Origin: Planctomycetota bacterium
GTDB lineage: Bacteria; Planctomycetota; UBA1135; UBA2386
Length of the DNA stretch: 64,000 bases
Assembly (NCBI GenBank): GCA_020638735.1
Contig: JACKHZ010000008.1
Span: 682,001 to 746,000, forward strand
Direction of reading: 5' to 3'
Shown: piece after piece, positions 1 to 8,366 of the stretch
Position numbering within the stretch: the first letter of the stretch is position 1
Layout of the letters: every line of letters begins with the position of its first letter
Program-made: the position numbers and the translations under genes
Notes under the pieces: generated by a model
Seen by the model: only the letters and a program-made list of their open reading frames with translations
Database searches by the model: none
Told to the model about the DNA's origin: nothing

Positions 1-699
1 GCGGTCGCGCACCGTGAAGTTGTCGACGTAGAGCTGATCGTCACCGGCGTCGTAGGCGTTGATCTCGGTGAAGCCGTGGTCGGCGCCGAGGAACATCGTC
101 GCGATCGGCGTGCCGGTCGCGACCAGCACACCATCGAGGTAGATGCGCGTCTCGTTGGCGGCGAAGTCGACGACGCTGCGCGTGTGGTGCCAGACGTCGC
201 GCGTCACCCAGGTGTTGCTCTGCACGAGCACGCGGCTCGGCGTGTCGAGGAATTCGATGCGGCCGTCGTCGGCGATCCACCAGCGCAGGTAGCACGACGC
301 CGGGATCGGATAGGGCTGCGAGTAGACCTCCCATTCGCTCGGGTTGGGCGACGACGTCGCCAGGAAGTCGAACTCGATCTCGAGCACACCCGTCACCGCG
401 AACAGGTCGTTGCGTCGCAGCTCGACGAAGTCGCCGGGCACGAACTGCGACGCGTCGAAGCGCACCGCCTGCGCGCCGCTGCGCACCACCGCGGTCTGCA
501 CCGGCACCGCGGCGAGGTTGGCGGGATAGTTGCTCTCGAGCAGGATCCAGCCGTCCTGGCCGCTGGACAGCGAATTGCCGGCCAGCGGACCGGTGTGATA
601 GCGCGGGGCCTCGAACGACCCGGGCGACGATTGCGCAGCGACAGGAAGAGCGAGGACGAACGAGGCGAGCGCGGCAGCGCGGAGAGGATCGACGATCAT
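1..699 (-). CDS. Secreted concanavalin/LamG-like protein, C-terminus outside window
   Basis: The frame is open from an ATG at 699 to the window edge (233 codons seen, no stop), so the C-terminal end is missing. Residues 1-23 form a signal peptide (positively charged start, hydrophobic core, ending LPVAAQ). The rest is beta-rich with a run reading IYLDGVLVATGTPI and later DNFTVRD, the pattern of concanavalin-like (LamG-type) jelly-roll domains, which usually bind carbohydrate or act as an adhesive module. The family assignment is by eye. It is transcribed away from the sigma gene at 858. A 6-bp inverted repeat (722-727/740-745) lies in its upstream region. Confidence 0.72.
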   Translation of the reverse strand, partial: MIVDPLRAAALASFVLALPVAAQSSPGSFEAPRYHTGPLAGNSLSSGQDGWILLESNYPANLAAVPVQTAVVRSGAQAVRFDASQFVPGDFVELRRNDLFAVTGVLEIEFDFLATSSPNPSEWEVYSQPYPIPASCYLRWWIADDGRIEFLDTPSRVLVQSNTWVTRDVWHHTRSVVDFAANETRIYLDGVLVATGTPIATMFLGADHGFTEINAYDAGDDQLYVDNFTVRDR

Positions 700-857
700 G
701 CGGAAGGGAGGGATGAGGAGCCGGGGGACACTGCCGATTCCCCCGCCGGGCGCGCGCTGTTTCACTTCCCGCACCGATTCTCGCCGCCGCCGAAACAGCT
801 GGCTCGCGTCGGGACAACCACCGGTGACCGCGGCCCCCACCGCGACTATCCGCCCCC

Positions 858-3755
858 TTGGCCGTGTCCGAAGTCCCCCTCGAACAGCTCTACCGCAACT
901 TCCTCGACCGCGGCGACGAAGCCGCGCTCGAGCAGTGGATGCGCCGCAGCAGCCCGCCGCTGCGCCAGCTGGCGCGCCGGCTCGGCGCCTCCTCGGAGGA
1001 CGCCGAGGACCTGGTGCAGGAGACGTTCGTCGCGGCGATCCAGGCCGGCGACCGCTTCGACCCGACGCGCCCGCTGCTGCCGTGGCTGAAGGGCATCCTG
1101 ACGTTCCGCGCCGCGCGACTGGCCCGCGACGAACTGCGGCGACGGCGCCACTACGAAGCCCACCATCGCCAGCGCGACGAAGCCGCGAGCGACGCCGATC
1201 CGGACCTCGCCGAACTGCACGACGACGTGCGGCGCGCGATCGACGACCTGCCCGAACGCTACCGCGCGCCGCTGCTGCAGCACCTGCTGGCGCAGCGTTC
1301 GCCGCTGGAGATCGCGCAGCAACTCGGTGTCGAACGCGCGACCGTGCGCACCCACCTGCACCGCGGCCTGCAGCGGCTGCGCGACGCGCTGCGCCGATGG
1401 GCGGCGCCGCTGCTGCTGTCGCTGTTCGGCCGCCGGGCCAACGCTGCGTCGCGGCTGGCGGCGGGCGCGGCGATGACGGCGCTGCTGGTGGTGATGACGG
1501 TGGTGCTCGGCCGCCTGACGTGGCCGGTGTCGTCGATGCCCGACGTCGCTTCCGGGGCCGACACCGACCTCACCACGAACTTGCCGACCGCACCGGTGAC
1601 GCAACCGACCGGGCCCCTCGACGACACGGCGCCAGCACGGGTGGCAGCGACCACGCCGACCGCAGAGCTCGTCGTCACCGTTCGGGACGCCGCCGGCGCA
1701 CCGGTGCCACAGGTCAGCGTGTCCGTCGCCGCGGCTGCAGGCCTCGACCCGGTTCTGCATCGCCGCACCGCCGTGACCGATCCCAACGGCACCGCGCGCT
1801 TCTCGATGTTGCCGAGCGGCGCCCTGCAGGTGCGGCTCGATCGCGGTCCGGGCCAACTGCTGCAGCGCGTCGGCGACGAACCGCTGGCCCACGACTTCGT
1901 GCTCGCCGACGCGCCACTGCAGCTGGGTACGGTCGTCGATCCTGCCGGTACGCCAGTCGCCGACGCCGAGGTCTGGCTCGCCGAACCGGGCCCCGATGGC
2001 GCCCTGCGCGGCCAGGTCGTGACCACCAGCGACGCCTCGGGTCACTTCGCGCTCGCGGCGCTGCCGCGCGGCAGCCGGCTCGCCGCCCGCCATGCGCGGT
2101 TCGCCCGCGGTGAGGTCGTGACCTGCGATTCCGACACACTGCAGCTGCCGCTCGGCCCGCGCGGTGGCCGCCTCCGCGTGCGCGTGCTCGACACCGACGA
2201 TCGTCCTCTACCCGACGCGATGGTGTTCGTCGGCGACGCGGCCGACGCGGCACCCTTGGTGTTGGCACAAGGCGCCGCACCGCAGCGCCTGCCGCCGTGC
2301 GTCGGCCGCAGCGACAAGAACGGCGAAGTGCACACGATGGCGCTGCATGCCGGCCCGGTGCCGGTGTTCGTGCGTGCGGTCGGCTGCGCGCCGTTCCGCA
2401 CCATCGCCGAGGTACGCGTCGACGCGGACGACACCTGCGTCGTACGCCTGCAGCCAGGCAGCACGCTCGAGGGCGTCGTGCGCGATCCGGACGGCGTGGC
2501 ATCGACCGCGACGGTGGCGTTCCGCTGCGACGACGACGCGGCGTCGATCGACCTGCACACCGACGCGAACGGGCGCTTCACGCTCGACTGCCTGCCGCCC
2601 GGCGACGGCCTGCTCGCGCTCGATGCACCCGGGTGCGTCCCATCCGTGCTCGGGGTCGTGCTGCGCCCGGGTGAGCGCCACGCGGCGACGGCGACGCTGC
2701 GCCGCACCCGACGGCTCGACGGCCGCGTCACCTGCGGCGGCCAGCCGCCGCGCGCCGGCACCGAAGTGCGCGCCGAATGGCCGACGTCGGCGCTGCGACC
2801 GTCGCGCCAGCTCGCCGAAGCCGACGCCGAAGGCCGGTTCGTGCTCGACGATGCGTTCGGCGAACTGCCGCGACTGCGGGTCCGGCTGCTCGGCGAACCG
2901 CTGTGGCGCGACGGCGAACCGCTGTGGAACGGCGAACACGTCGAGCTCGCGCTGCCGGCCGGATTCGCCGCCGACAGTTGGATCACCGGCGAAGCCAGGG
3001 CCGCGGACGGCAGCGCCATCGGCGACGCGCGCCTGTTCGTCGAACGCGACGGCGCCGAGTGGACCGAGGTCGCGCGCGCCGACGCCGACGGCGGCTACCG
3101 CATCGGGCCGCTGCCGCCCGGCGACTACCGCCTGTTCGCCGAGACCACGCGCCGAGACTGCCCGACGGTGGTCGGTGCGCCGCTGCACCTGGAGGCTCAC
3201 GAAACGCAGCGCTGCGACCTGCGCGCGACACCGGCCGGAGAACTGCTCGTCGACCTGCGCCGCGACGACGGCGCGCCGGTCGGCGACGTGCTGATGACGC
3301 TGCAGCGCGCCGACCTGGCGCGGCGGTTCGCGCTGGCGGAGGCCGCGACGATGCGCCAGACCCTCGAAGCTGGCGACTACGTGCTATCGGTCATGGGGCG
3401 GCGGGTCGAGTGGATCGACGCGCTGTCGGTGCATGTCACAGCCGGCGCCGAGACGCCGGTCGTCGTCACGCTGCGCGCGGCAGCAGACTGCCGCCTCGCG
3501 GTGCGCAACCTGCCCGAGACCGCCGCGATCACGCCGCGCACGCTGCGGCTCTTCGATCTGCGCTCCCCAACTGCCGCACAACGCACCTACACCCTTCTGC
3601 CCGATGCGCCGCCGCACCTCGGCGCGGTGCTGCCGCCCGGCCGCTACCGACTTACCTGTCGCGACGACGACGATGTCACATGGAGCGGTGAGTTCGCGGT
3701 CACCACCGACGACGCCGCACGTACGATCCCCGTGACGTTGCTGCCGCAGCGCTGA
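858..3755 (+). CDS. ECF sigma factor fused to a membrane anchor and extracytoplasmic beta domains
   Basis: A 965-aa protein. Residues about 35-100 match sigma region 2 (EDAEDLVQETFVAAIQ) and 125-180 match region 4 with its helix-turn-helix (LPERYRAPLL, then RATVRTHLHRGLQRLR). A single transmembrane segment at about 199-219 follows, then roughly 740 residues of repeated carboxypeptidase-regulatory-like / Ig-like beta modules (patterns such as DANGRFTLDCLPPGD and DADGGYRIGPLPPGDY). The layout implies a cytoplasmic sigma domain tethered to the membrane with an outside sensory or structural part. Extended ECF factors are known in Planctomycetes. The start is TTG 858, or GTG 864; no Shine-Dalgarno sequence is visible. 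No separate anti-sigma gene lies next to it, so the extension may do that job (inference). Confidence 0.88.
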   Translation: MAVSEVPLEQLYRNFLDRGDEAALEQWMRRSSPPLRQLARRLGASSEDAEDLVQETFVAAIQAGDRFDPTRPLLPWLKGILTFRAARLARDELRRRRHYEAHHRQRDEAASDADPDLAELHDDVRRAIDDLPERYRAPLLQHLLAQRSPLEIAQQLGVERATVRTHLHRGLQRLRDALRRWAAPLLLSLFGRRANAASRLAAGAAMTALLVVMTVVLGRLTWPVSSMPDVASGADTDLTTNLPTAPVTQPTGPLDDTAPARVAATTPTAELVVTVRDAAGAPVPQVSVSVAAAAGLDPVLHRRTAVTDPNGTARFSMLPSGALQVRLDRGPGQLLQRVGDEPLAHDFVLADAPLQLGTVVDPAGTPVADAEVWLAEPGPDGALRGQVVTTSDASGHFALAALPRGSRLAARHARFARGEVVTCDSDTLQLPLGPRGGRLRVRVLDTDDRPLPDAMVFVGDAADAAPLVLAQGAAPQRLPPCVGRSDKNGEVHTMALHAGPVPVFVRAVGCAPFRTIAEVRVDADDTCVVRLQPGSTLEGVVRDPDGVASTATVAFRCDDDAASIDLHTDANGRFTLDCLPPGDGLLALDAPGCVPSVLGVVLRPGERHAATATLRRTRRLDGRVTCGGQPPRAGTEVRAEWPTSALRPSRQLAEADAEGRFVLDDAFGELPRLRVRLLGEPLWRDGEPLWNGEHVELALPAGFAADSWITGEARAADGSAIGDARLFVERDGAEWTEVARADADGGYRIGPLPPGDYRLFAETTRRDCPTVVGAPLHLEAHETQRCDLRATPAGELLVDLRRDDGAPVGDVLMTLQRADLARRFALAEAATMRQTLEAGDYVLSVMGRRVEWIDALSVHVTAGAETPVVVTLRAAADCRLAVRNLPETAAITPRTLRLFDLRSPTAAQRTYTLLPDAPPHLGAVLPPGRYRLTCRDDDDVTWSGEFAVTTDDAARTIPVTLLPQR

Positions 3756-3900
3756 CGCCGCGCCCCCGCGCCGGCGGCTGCTCGGGCCCCGGACCTCGGC
3801 GCCCCACCGCGCGGCACACGCCCGCAGCCGGCAGTGCACCGTTCGCCCTGCGAGTTCGTGCCCGCGCGCGAATGAGAAAAGCCGGGCGCCCCGCGCCGCC

Positions 3901-5253
3901 GTGCGCATGATCTTGCTCGCCATGATCGCCCCGCTGCTCCACATCGTCGCCCAGGCACCGAACCCGCCCCAGGACCCGCTGAAGGCGCAGCTGGCGAAGT
4001 CGCTGCAGGACACCGCGCGCTGGCTGCCGGACTCCGTCGACCTGTGGATCGAACAGGTGACGGGCGTCGCCGCGCTGATCGTGATCGGCGTGCTGATCCT
4101 CTACGCGACGCGCGCGCTGCGACTGCTGGTGATCGTGCGGTTGATCCGTCGCACCAAGAACACCTGGGACGACATCTTCGTCGACAAGGCGTTCTTCCGC
4201 TGGATCAGCTACATGCCGCCGACGCTGCTCTGCGGCGCGATCGTCACCCGCATGCCGGGGCTCGGCGCGGAGTTCCCGACCGCCAGGCCGATCGTCGCCT
4301 GGGTGCACCAGGTGCTGACGTTCGCGACGACGATCACCGGCATGCTGGCGATCGGCGCGCTGGTCGACGCCCTGCACGAGATCTGGAACCGCCGCGCCAG
4401 GAACCGCGCGCGCCCGATCAAGGGCTACATCGGCCTGGTCAAGATCTTCGTCTACGTGATCGGCACGGTCGCCGCGGTGGCGTTCCTGTTCGACCGCGAC
4501 CCGACCGGCCTGCTGGCCGGCATCGGCGCGATGACCGCGGTGCTGCTGCTGGTGTTCAAGGACACGATCCTGTCGCTGGTCGCGTCGATCACGCTGACGC
4601 AGAACGACATGATCCGGCTCGGCGACTGGGTCGAGGTGCCTGGCGCGGCCGACGGCGACGTCGTCGACATGGCGCTGCACACGGTCAAGATCCAGAACTT
4701 CGACCGCACCATCTCGACCATCCCGACCATCCAGCTCGTCGACCGACCGTTCAAGAACTGGCGCAACATGAGCCAGGGTCCCGGCCGCCGCATCAAGCGC
4801 GCGCTGCACCTCGACGCGGCGTCGGTGCGCTTCCTGCGCGACGACGAGGTCGCGCGGCTCGGCGAGCTGGACGCGCTGCGCGACTACCTCGGCAAGAAGC
4901 GCACGGAGCTGGCGAAGAGCAACGAGGGCAAGGGCGACGCGACGCCGCCGCTCGACCTGCGGCGGCTGACCAACCTCGGCACGTTCCGCGCCTACGTGCT
5001 GGCGTGGCTGAAGCAGCACCCGCGCATCCACCACGGCATGACGCTGATGGTGCGCCAGCTGCCGCCGGGCCCGGAGGGGCTGCCGCTCGAGATCTACGGC
5101 TTCACCGACACCACCGCGTGGGCCGACTACGAGGCGATCCAGGCCGACCTGTTCGACTTCCTGCTGGCGGCCGTGCACGAGTTCGACCTGCGGCTGTTCC
5201 AGGGCCCGACCGGCGAGGACGTGCGCGCGCTGACGGCCGCGGCCGGCAGGTAG
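3901..5253 (+). CDS. Mechanosensitive ion channel, MscS/YbdG-like
   Basis: A 450-aa inner-membrane protein. The N-terminus looks like a signal sequence (ends HIVAQ), followed by hydrophobic segments near 53-80, 102-120, 135-160 and 178-196. The pore helix region (about 203-230, GLLAGIGAMTAVLLLVFKDT) leads into the MscS beta domain (GDWVEVPGAADGDVVD, then ISTIPTIQLVDRPFKNWRNM). The stretch GRRIKRALHLDAASVRFL and the large cytoplasmic C-terminus resemble the miniconductance channel YbdG rather than small MscS. Such channels open on membrane tension and release solutes on osmotic downshock. The start may be GTG 3901 or ATG 3907. It is followed by a convergent hydrolase gene. Confidence 0.88.
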   Translation: MRMILLAMIAPLLHIVAQAPNPPQDPLKAQLAKSLQDTARWLPDSVDLWIEQVTGVAALIVIGVLILYATRALRLLVIVRLIRRTKNTWDDIFVDKAFFRWISYMPPTLLCGAIVTRMPGLGAEFPTARPIVAWVHQVLTFATTITGMLAIGALVDALHEIWNRRARNRARPIKGYIGLVKIFVYVIGTVAAVAFLFDRDPTGLLAGIGAMTAVLLLVFKDTILSLVASITLTQNDMIRLGDWVEVPGAADGDVVDMALHTVKIQNFDRTISTIPTIQLVDRPFKNWRNMSQGPGRRIKRALHLDAASVRFLRDDEVARLGELDALRDYLGKKRTELAKSNEGKGDATPPLDLRRLTNLGTFRAYVLAWLKQHPRIHHGMTLMVRQLPPGPEGLPLEIYGFTDTTAWADYEAIQADLFDFLLAAVHEFDLRLFQGPTGEDVRALTAAAGR

Positions 5254-5292
5254 CGCGACGCGCGGCGACCAGGACGTGCAGGGCTCAGCTCG

Positions 5293-6702
5293 CTACTTGT
5301 CCCCGACGCGCTTCGCCGCGAACACCCCGCCGCCCTGGTGCAAGGTGAACGTCTGCGCGTCGCCACCGAAGACGATGCGCACGTCGTGGTCGAACTCGGC
5401 GACGAACTCGCCGCCGCCCTGCCACTGCACGCGGAACGCGCGCTGGCCCTTGGCCTGTACCATCAACTTGCCGTCGACGAACGTCACCTTGGTCGGCAGC
5501 TCGAGCGCCGTGATGTCGTAGTCGCCGGCGAGTCGCTGGCCGAGCTCGGCGTCGATCGCCCGGTCCTCGACCACCTTGCCTTCGCCGAGCAGCGCCTTCA
5601 CCAGCGCCTTGGCGAGCGGCATCGGCGACAGCCGTTCGCTGTTGGAGACCACCGCGACGTGCAGGTCGGCGTCCGGGATCCACAGCAGGATCGACTGGAA
5701 GCCGTTGATGCCGCCGCCGTGCTGCACGCAGCGCCAGCCGGCGAACTCCCCGACCATCAGGCCGAAGCCGTAGCCGGTGTCGCGGCCATCGGGCAGCACC
5801 GTCGCCGTGGTCATGCGGGCGAACGACTCCGGCGTCACCACCTTGCCGCCGCTCAGCGCCATCGACCAACGCACCAGGTCGCCGCCCGTCGACAGCAGCG
5901 CGCCGGCCGCGCCGGGTTGGCTCATGCCGAGCGGCTCGTCGTTGGCGAGCGCGTCGTCCTTCAGCTGGTAGCCCTGCGCGCGATCCGGGATCAGCTCGCT
6001 GTTGCTGTCGTAGCGGGTGCGTTCGAGGCCGAGCGGCGCGCACAGCTCGTCGAGCACGACCTGCGCGTAGGGCTTCTCGTGCACCTTCTCGAGCAGCATG
6101 CCCAGCAGGTAGTAGCCGGTGTTGTTGTAGCGCCAGTCCTGCCCCGGCTCGAAGTCGAACGGCTTGCCGGCGACCAGCGCCAGCAGCTCGGCGTGGCTCA
6201 GCTCGAGCGGCCGCACCTTCTCCCACTGCTCGCCGATGTCGGTGTAGCTCGGGATGCCCGACGTGTGGTCGAGCAAGTGACGCACGGTGACGACGCGGTC
6301 GCCGGTCGCAAACTCGTCCGCCGGCACGAACCGCGACAGGGGATCGTCGAGCGCCACCTTGCCCTGCTCGACCAGGCGCATCACCAGCGCCGCGGTGAAC
6401 TGCTTGGTCACCGAGCCGATGCGGAACATCGTCGCCGGCCCCGCCGCCGACGAGAACTCCCGCTCGGCCTGGCCGTAGCCCTTGCCGAGCTGCACCCGCC
6501 CGCCGTGGCCGATGCCGACCGAGAGGCCCACTGCCATCGGATTCTCCAGCGCGCGGGCCACCGCCTCGTCGACGCGCGTCGTCAGCGCGTCTCCCGACGG
6601 CAGCTGCTGGACCGCGGACGGGTGTTGCCGGGCAGGACACGGGACAAGCGGCAGGGTGGCGAGCAGGACACCGAGCAGCGATGGAACGGTTGAGCGAATC
6701 AT
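5293..6702 (-). CDS. Secreted serine hydrolase, class C beta-lactamase/D,D-peptidase fold
   Basis: 469 aa from ATG 6702, chosen because it opens a signal peptide (RSTVPSLLGVLLATLPLV); a longer frame reaches 6813 but would put 37 charged residues in front. The catalytic SxxK is S97-V-T-K100 and the YxN motif is Y192-N-N194. The third-box equivalent is HGGG (in QHGGGINGF). The C-terminal part is a beta-rich extension like the DUF3471/lipocalin tail seen in many family members. Likely substrates are D-amino peptides or esters in the periplasm; the exact reaction cannot be told from sequence. Upstream on the minus strand a TACCTT hexamer lies 9 nt before the ATG. Confidence 0.87.
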   Translation of the reverse strand: MIRSTVPSLLGVLLATLPLVPCPARQHPSAVQQLPSGDALTTRVDEAVARALENPMAVGLSVGIGHGGRVQLGKGYGQAEREFSSAAGPATMFRIGSVTKQFTAALVMRLVEQGKVALDDPLSRFVPADEFATGDRVVTVRHLLDHTSGIPSYTDIGEQWEKVRPLELSHAELLALVAGKPFDFEPGQDWRYNNTGYYLLGMLLEKVHEKPYAQVVLDELCAPLGLERTRYDSNSELIPDRAQGYQLKDDALANDEPLGMSQPGAAGALLSTGGDLVRWSMALSGGKVVTPESFARMTTATVLPDGRDTGYGFGLMVGEFAGWRCVQHGGGINGFQSILLWIPDADLHVAVVSNSERLSPMPLAKALVKALLGEGKVVEDRAIDAELGQRLAGDYDITALELPTKVTFVDGKLMVQAKGQRAFRVQWQGGGEFVAEFDHDVRIVFGGDAQTFTLHQGGGVFAAKRVGDK

Positions 6703-6813
6703 GCGCCGCGCAAGGTAGCCGGATCGCGCCGCGAGGTCGTCTCCCGCGTGGAGCCGCGCGGGCCCGGCATGCGGCCTCTGGACGAACGACTGCAACCTCG
6801 CGAAACTGCGCAC

Positions 6814-6860
6814 CCGGAGAGGCCACGCAACAGGAGATCCTCCCCTCGCGGCCTCTCCGG
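6814..6860 (+). promoter_or_regulatory. Stable hairpin in the 5' leader of the DUF4623-like gene
   Basis: Perfect 11-bp inverted repeat: CCGGAGAGGCC at 6814-6824 and GGCCTCTCCGG at 6850-6860, with a 25-nt loop. It ends 34 nt before the ATG at 6895. No T-run follows, so it is not a typical terminator. It may control translation or protect the 5' end of the mRNA; this is inference. Confidence 0.45.
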
Positions 6861-6894
6861 CAAGACACCAAGCTCGCCATCAGGAAGCCCCAAC

Positions 6895-8319
6895 ATGCTG
6901 AAGAACACCCTGTCCCTGATCTGCGCCGCCACGGCGCTCCTGTCCACCAGCGCGATCGCCCAGGTCACGCTGACCCCGCTGTCGTCGTTCGGCAGCAACG
7001 GCTGGCTCGCGCCTGGCTCGTCCGCCTACCTCACGACCGGCAACTCCGAACGCGGCCTCGCCTACAACTACACCACCAACAACCTCGTGCTGGTGTCGCG
7101 CGCCGGCGGGATCAACCTGCGCGTGATCGACGGCCTGAGCGGCACGGACCTCGGCGCCCTCGACGCGACCGGCATCGTCGGCGGCACCTTCGCGATCAAC
7201 ATGGCGGACGTCGCCGAAGACGGCGCGATCTACGCCTGCAACCTGACGACCTCGGCCGGTTCGCCGCTGCGGGTCTACAAGTGGGACAGCGAGGCGACCG
7301 GACTGGTCACGCCGCCGACCGTCGCCTACGACAGCGTCACCGGCATCGACCGCACCGGTGACGCGTTCGCCGTGCAGGGCGGCATCACCGGCCCCGCGCA
7401 GTTCGCCGCCGCCGGCTCCAACGCCAACCAGGCCAGCAACTTCGTCGTCGGCCCGCTCGACGGCACGAACGCCTCGACCGCGTTCCTGTCGGTGCCCGGC
7501 ACGACGACGACCAGCAACGACTATCGCCTGGCGCTGACCTTCGTCGACCAGGACACGCTGATCGGCAACCAGGGCGCCACCGCCCGCCTGACCACGTTCG
7601 ACACCACCCTGCCGTCGGTCAACGTCGACGCGTCGATCCCGCTCGGCGGCGTCGCCCGCCGCGCGATGGACTACGTGGTGGTCAACGGCCGTCCGCTGCT
7701 CGCGGTGGTCGACAGCAACTCCGGCATCGTCACGGTGCTCGACGTCACCGACCCGTCGACGCCGATCGAGCTGGTCAGCGCGACGACCATCACCGGCGCG
7801 ACCAACGCCAACGCCAACGGCTCCGGCTCGGTGCAATGGGGCTTCGTCAGCGGCACCGTCGCGACCCTCTACGCGATGACCACCAACAACGGCATCCAGG
7901 CCTTCCTGCTCGACCTGAGCCCGATCGCCAACGCCACCGACTACGGCACCGGCTGCGACGGCATGTCGATGACCGCGACCAGCCTGCCGACGATCGGCAA
8001 CGCCGGGTTCGCGCTGCAGATCAGCGGCGTGCCGGCGGTCTCGCCGCTGGCGTTCCTCGCCTTCGGCCTCACCGCGCTGAACCCGGGCATCCCGCTCGAC
8101 GGCCTCGGCATGACCGGCTGCACCGCCTACACGACGCTCGAGTTCGGCGTGTTCGCCTCCGGCCCGGCGATCGGCGGCGTCGCCATGTTCCCGCTGCCGC
8201 TGGCCAACGACCCGGCCGCCGTCGGCGCGGTCGTGACGTCGCAGGCGATGGCGCTGACGCTCAACAACCCGCTCAACATCGCCGCCAGCAACGGCACCGA
8301 GTTGGTGATCGGCTACTGA
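6895..8319 (+). CDS. Secreted DUF4623-like protein with lineage-type C-terminal beta domain
   Basis: 474 aa from ATG 6895, preceded by AGGAAG (6882-6887) with 7-nt spacing; an upstream in-frame ATG at 6748 would add 49 charged residues ahead of the signal peptide. Signal peptide at about 1-23 (ends STSAIAQ). Residues about 30-340 resemble DUF4623 (NSERGLAYNYTTNNLVLVSR, then LRVIDGLSGTDLGALD), a beta-propeller-like repeat seen in secreted proteins. The final 130 residues form a separate beta domain with paralogous versions at 37464-38531 and 51851-52978 in this window. No enzymatic motif is visible. A long hairpin lies in its leader. Confidence 0.83.
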   Translation: MLKNTLSLICAATALLSTSAIAQVTLTPLSSFGSNGWLAPGSSAYLTTGNSERGLAYNYTTNNLVLVSRAGGINLRVIDGLSGTDLGALDATGIVGGTFAINMADVAEDGAIYACNLTTSAGSPLRVYKWDSEATGLVTPPTVAYDSVTGIDRTGDAFAVQGGITGPAQFAAAGSNANQASNFVVGPLDGTNASTAFLSVPGTTTTSNDYRLALTFVDQDTLIGNQGATARLTTFDTTLPSVNVDASIPLGGVARRAMDYVVVNGRPLLAVVDSNSGIVTVLDVTDPSTPIELVSATTITGATNANANGSGSVQWGFVSGTVATLYAMTTNNGIQAFLLDLSPIANATDYGTGCDGMSMTATSLPTIGNAGFALQISGVPAVSPLAFLAFGLTALNPGIPLDGLGMTGCTAYTTLEFGVFASGPAIGGVAMFPLPLANDPAAVGAVVTSQAMALTLNNPLNIAASNGTELVIGY

Positions 8320-8366
8320 GCCGGACGGGCCTTGCGGCGGCGCTGCCGCGACGCGATCGTCCGCGC

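Noticed and set aside
3700..5178. A minus-strand frame opposite the mechanosensitive channel
   Set aside because: The plus strand carries a clear MscS-type protein; the opposite frame is compositionally biased.
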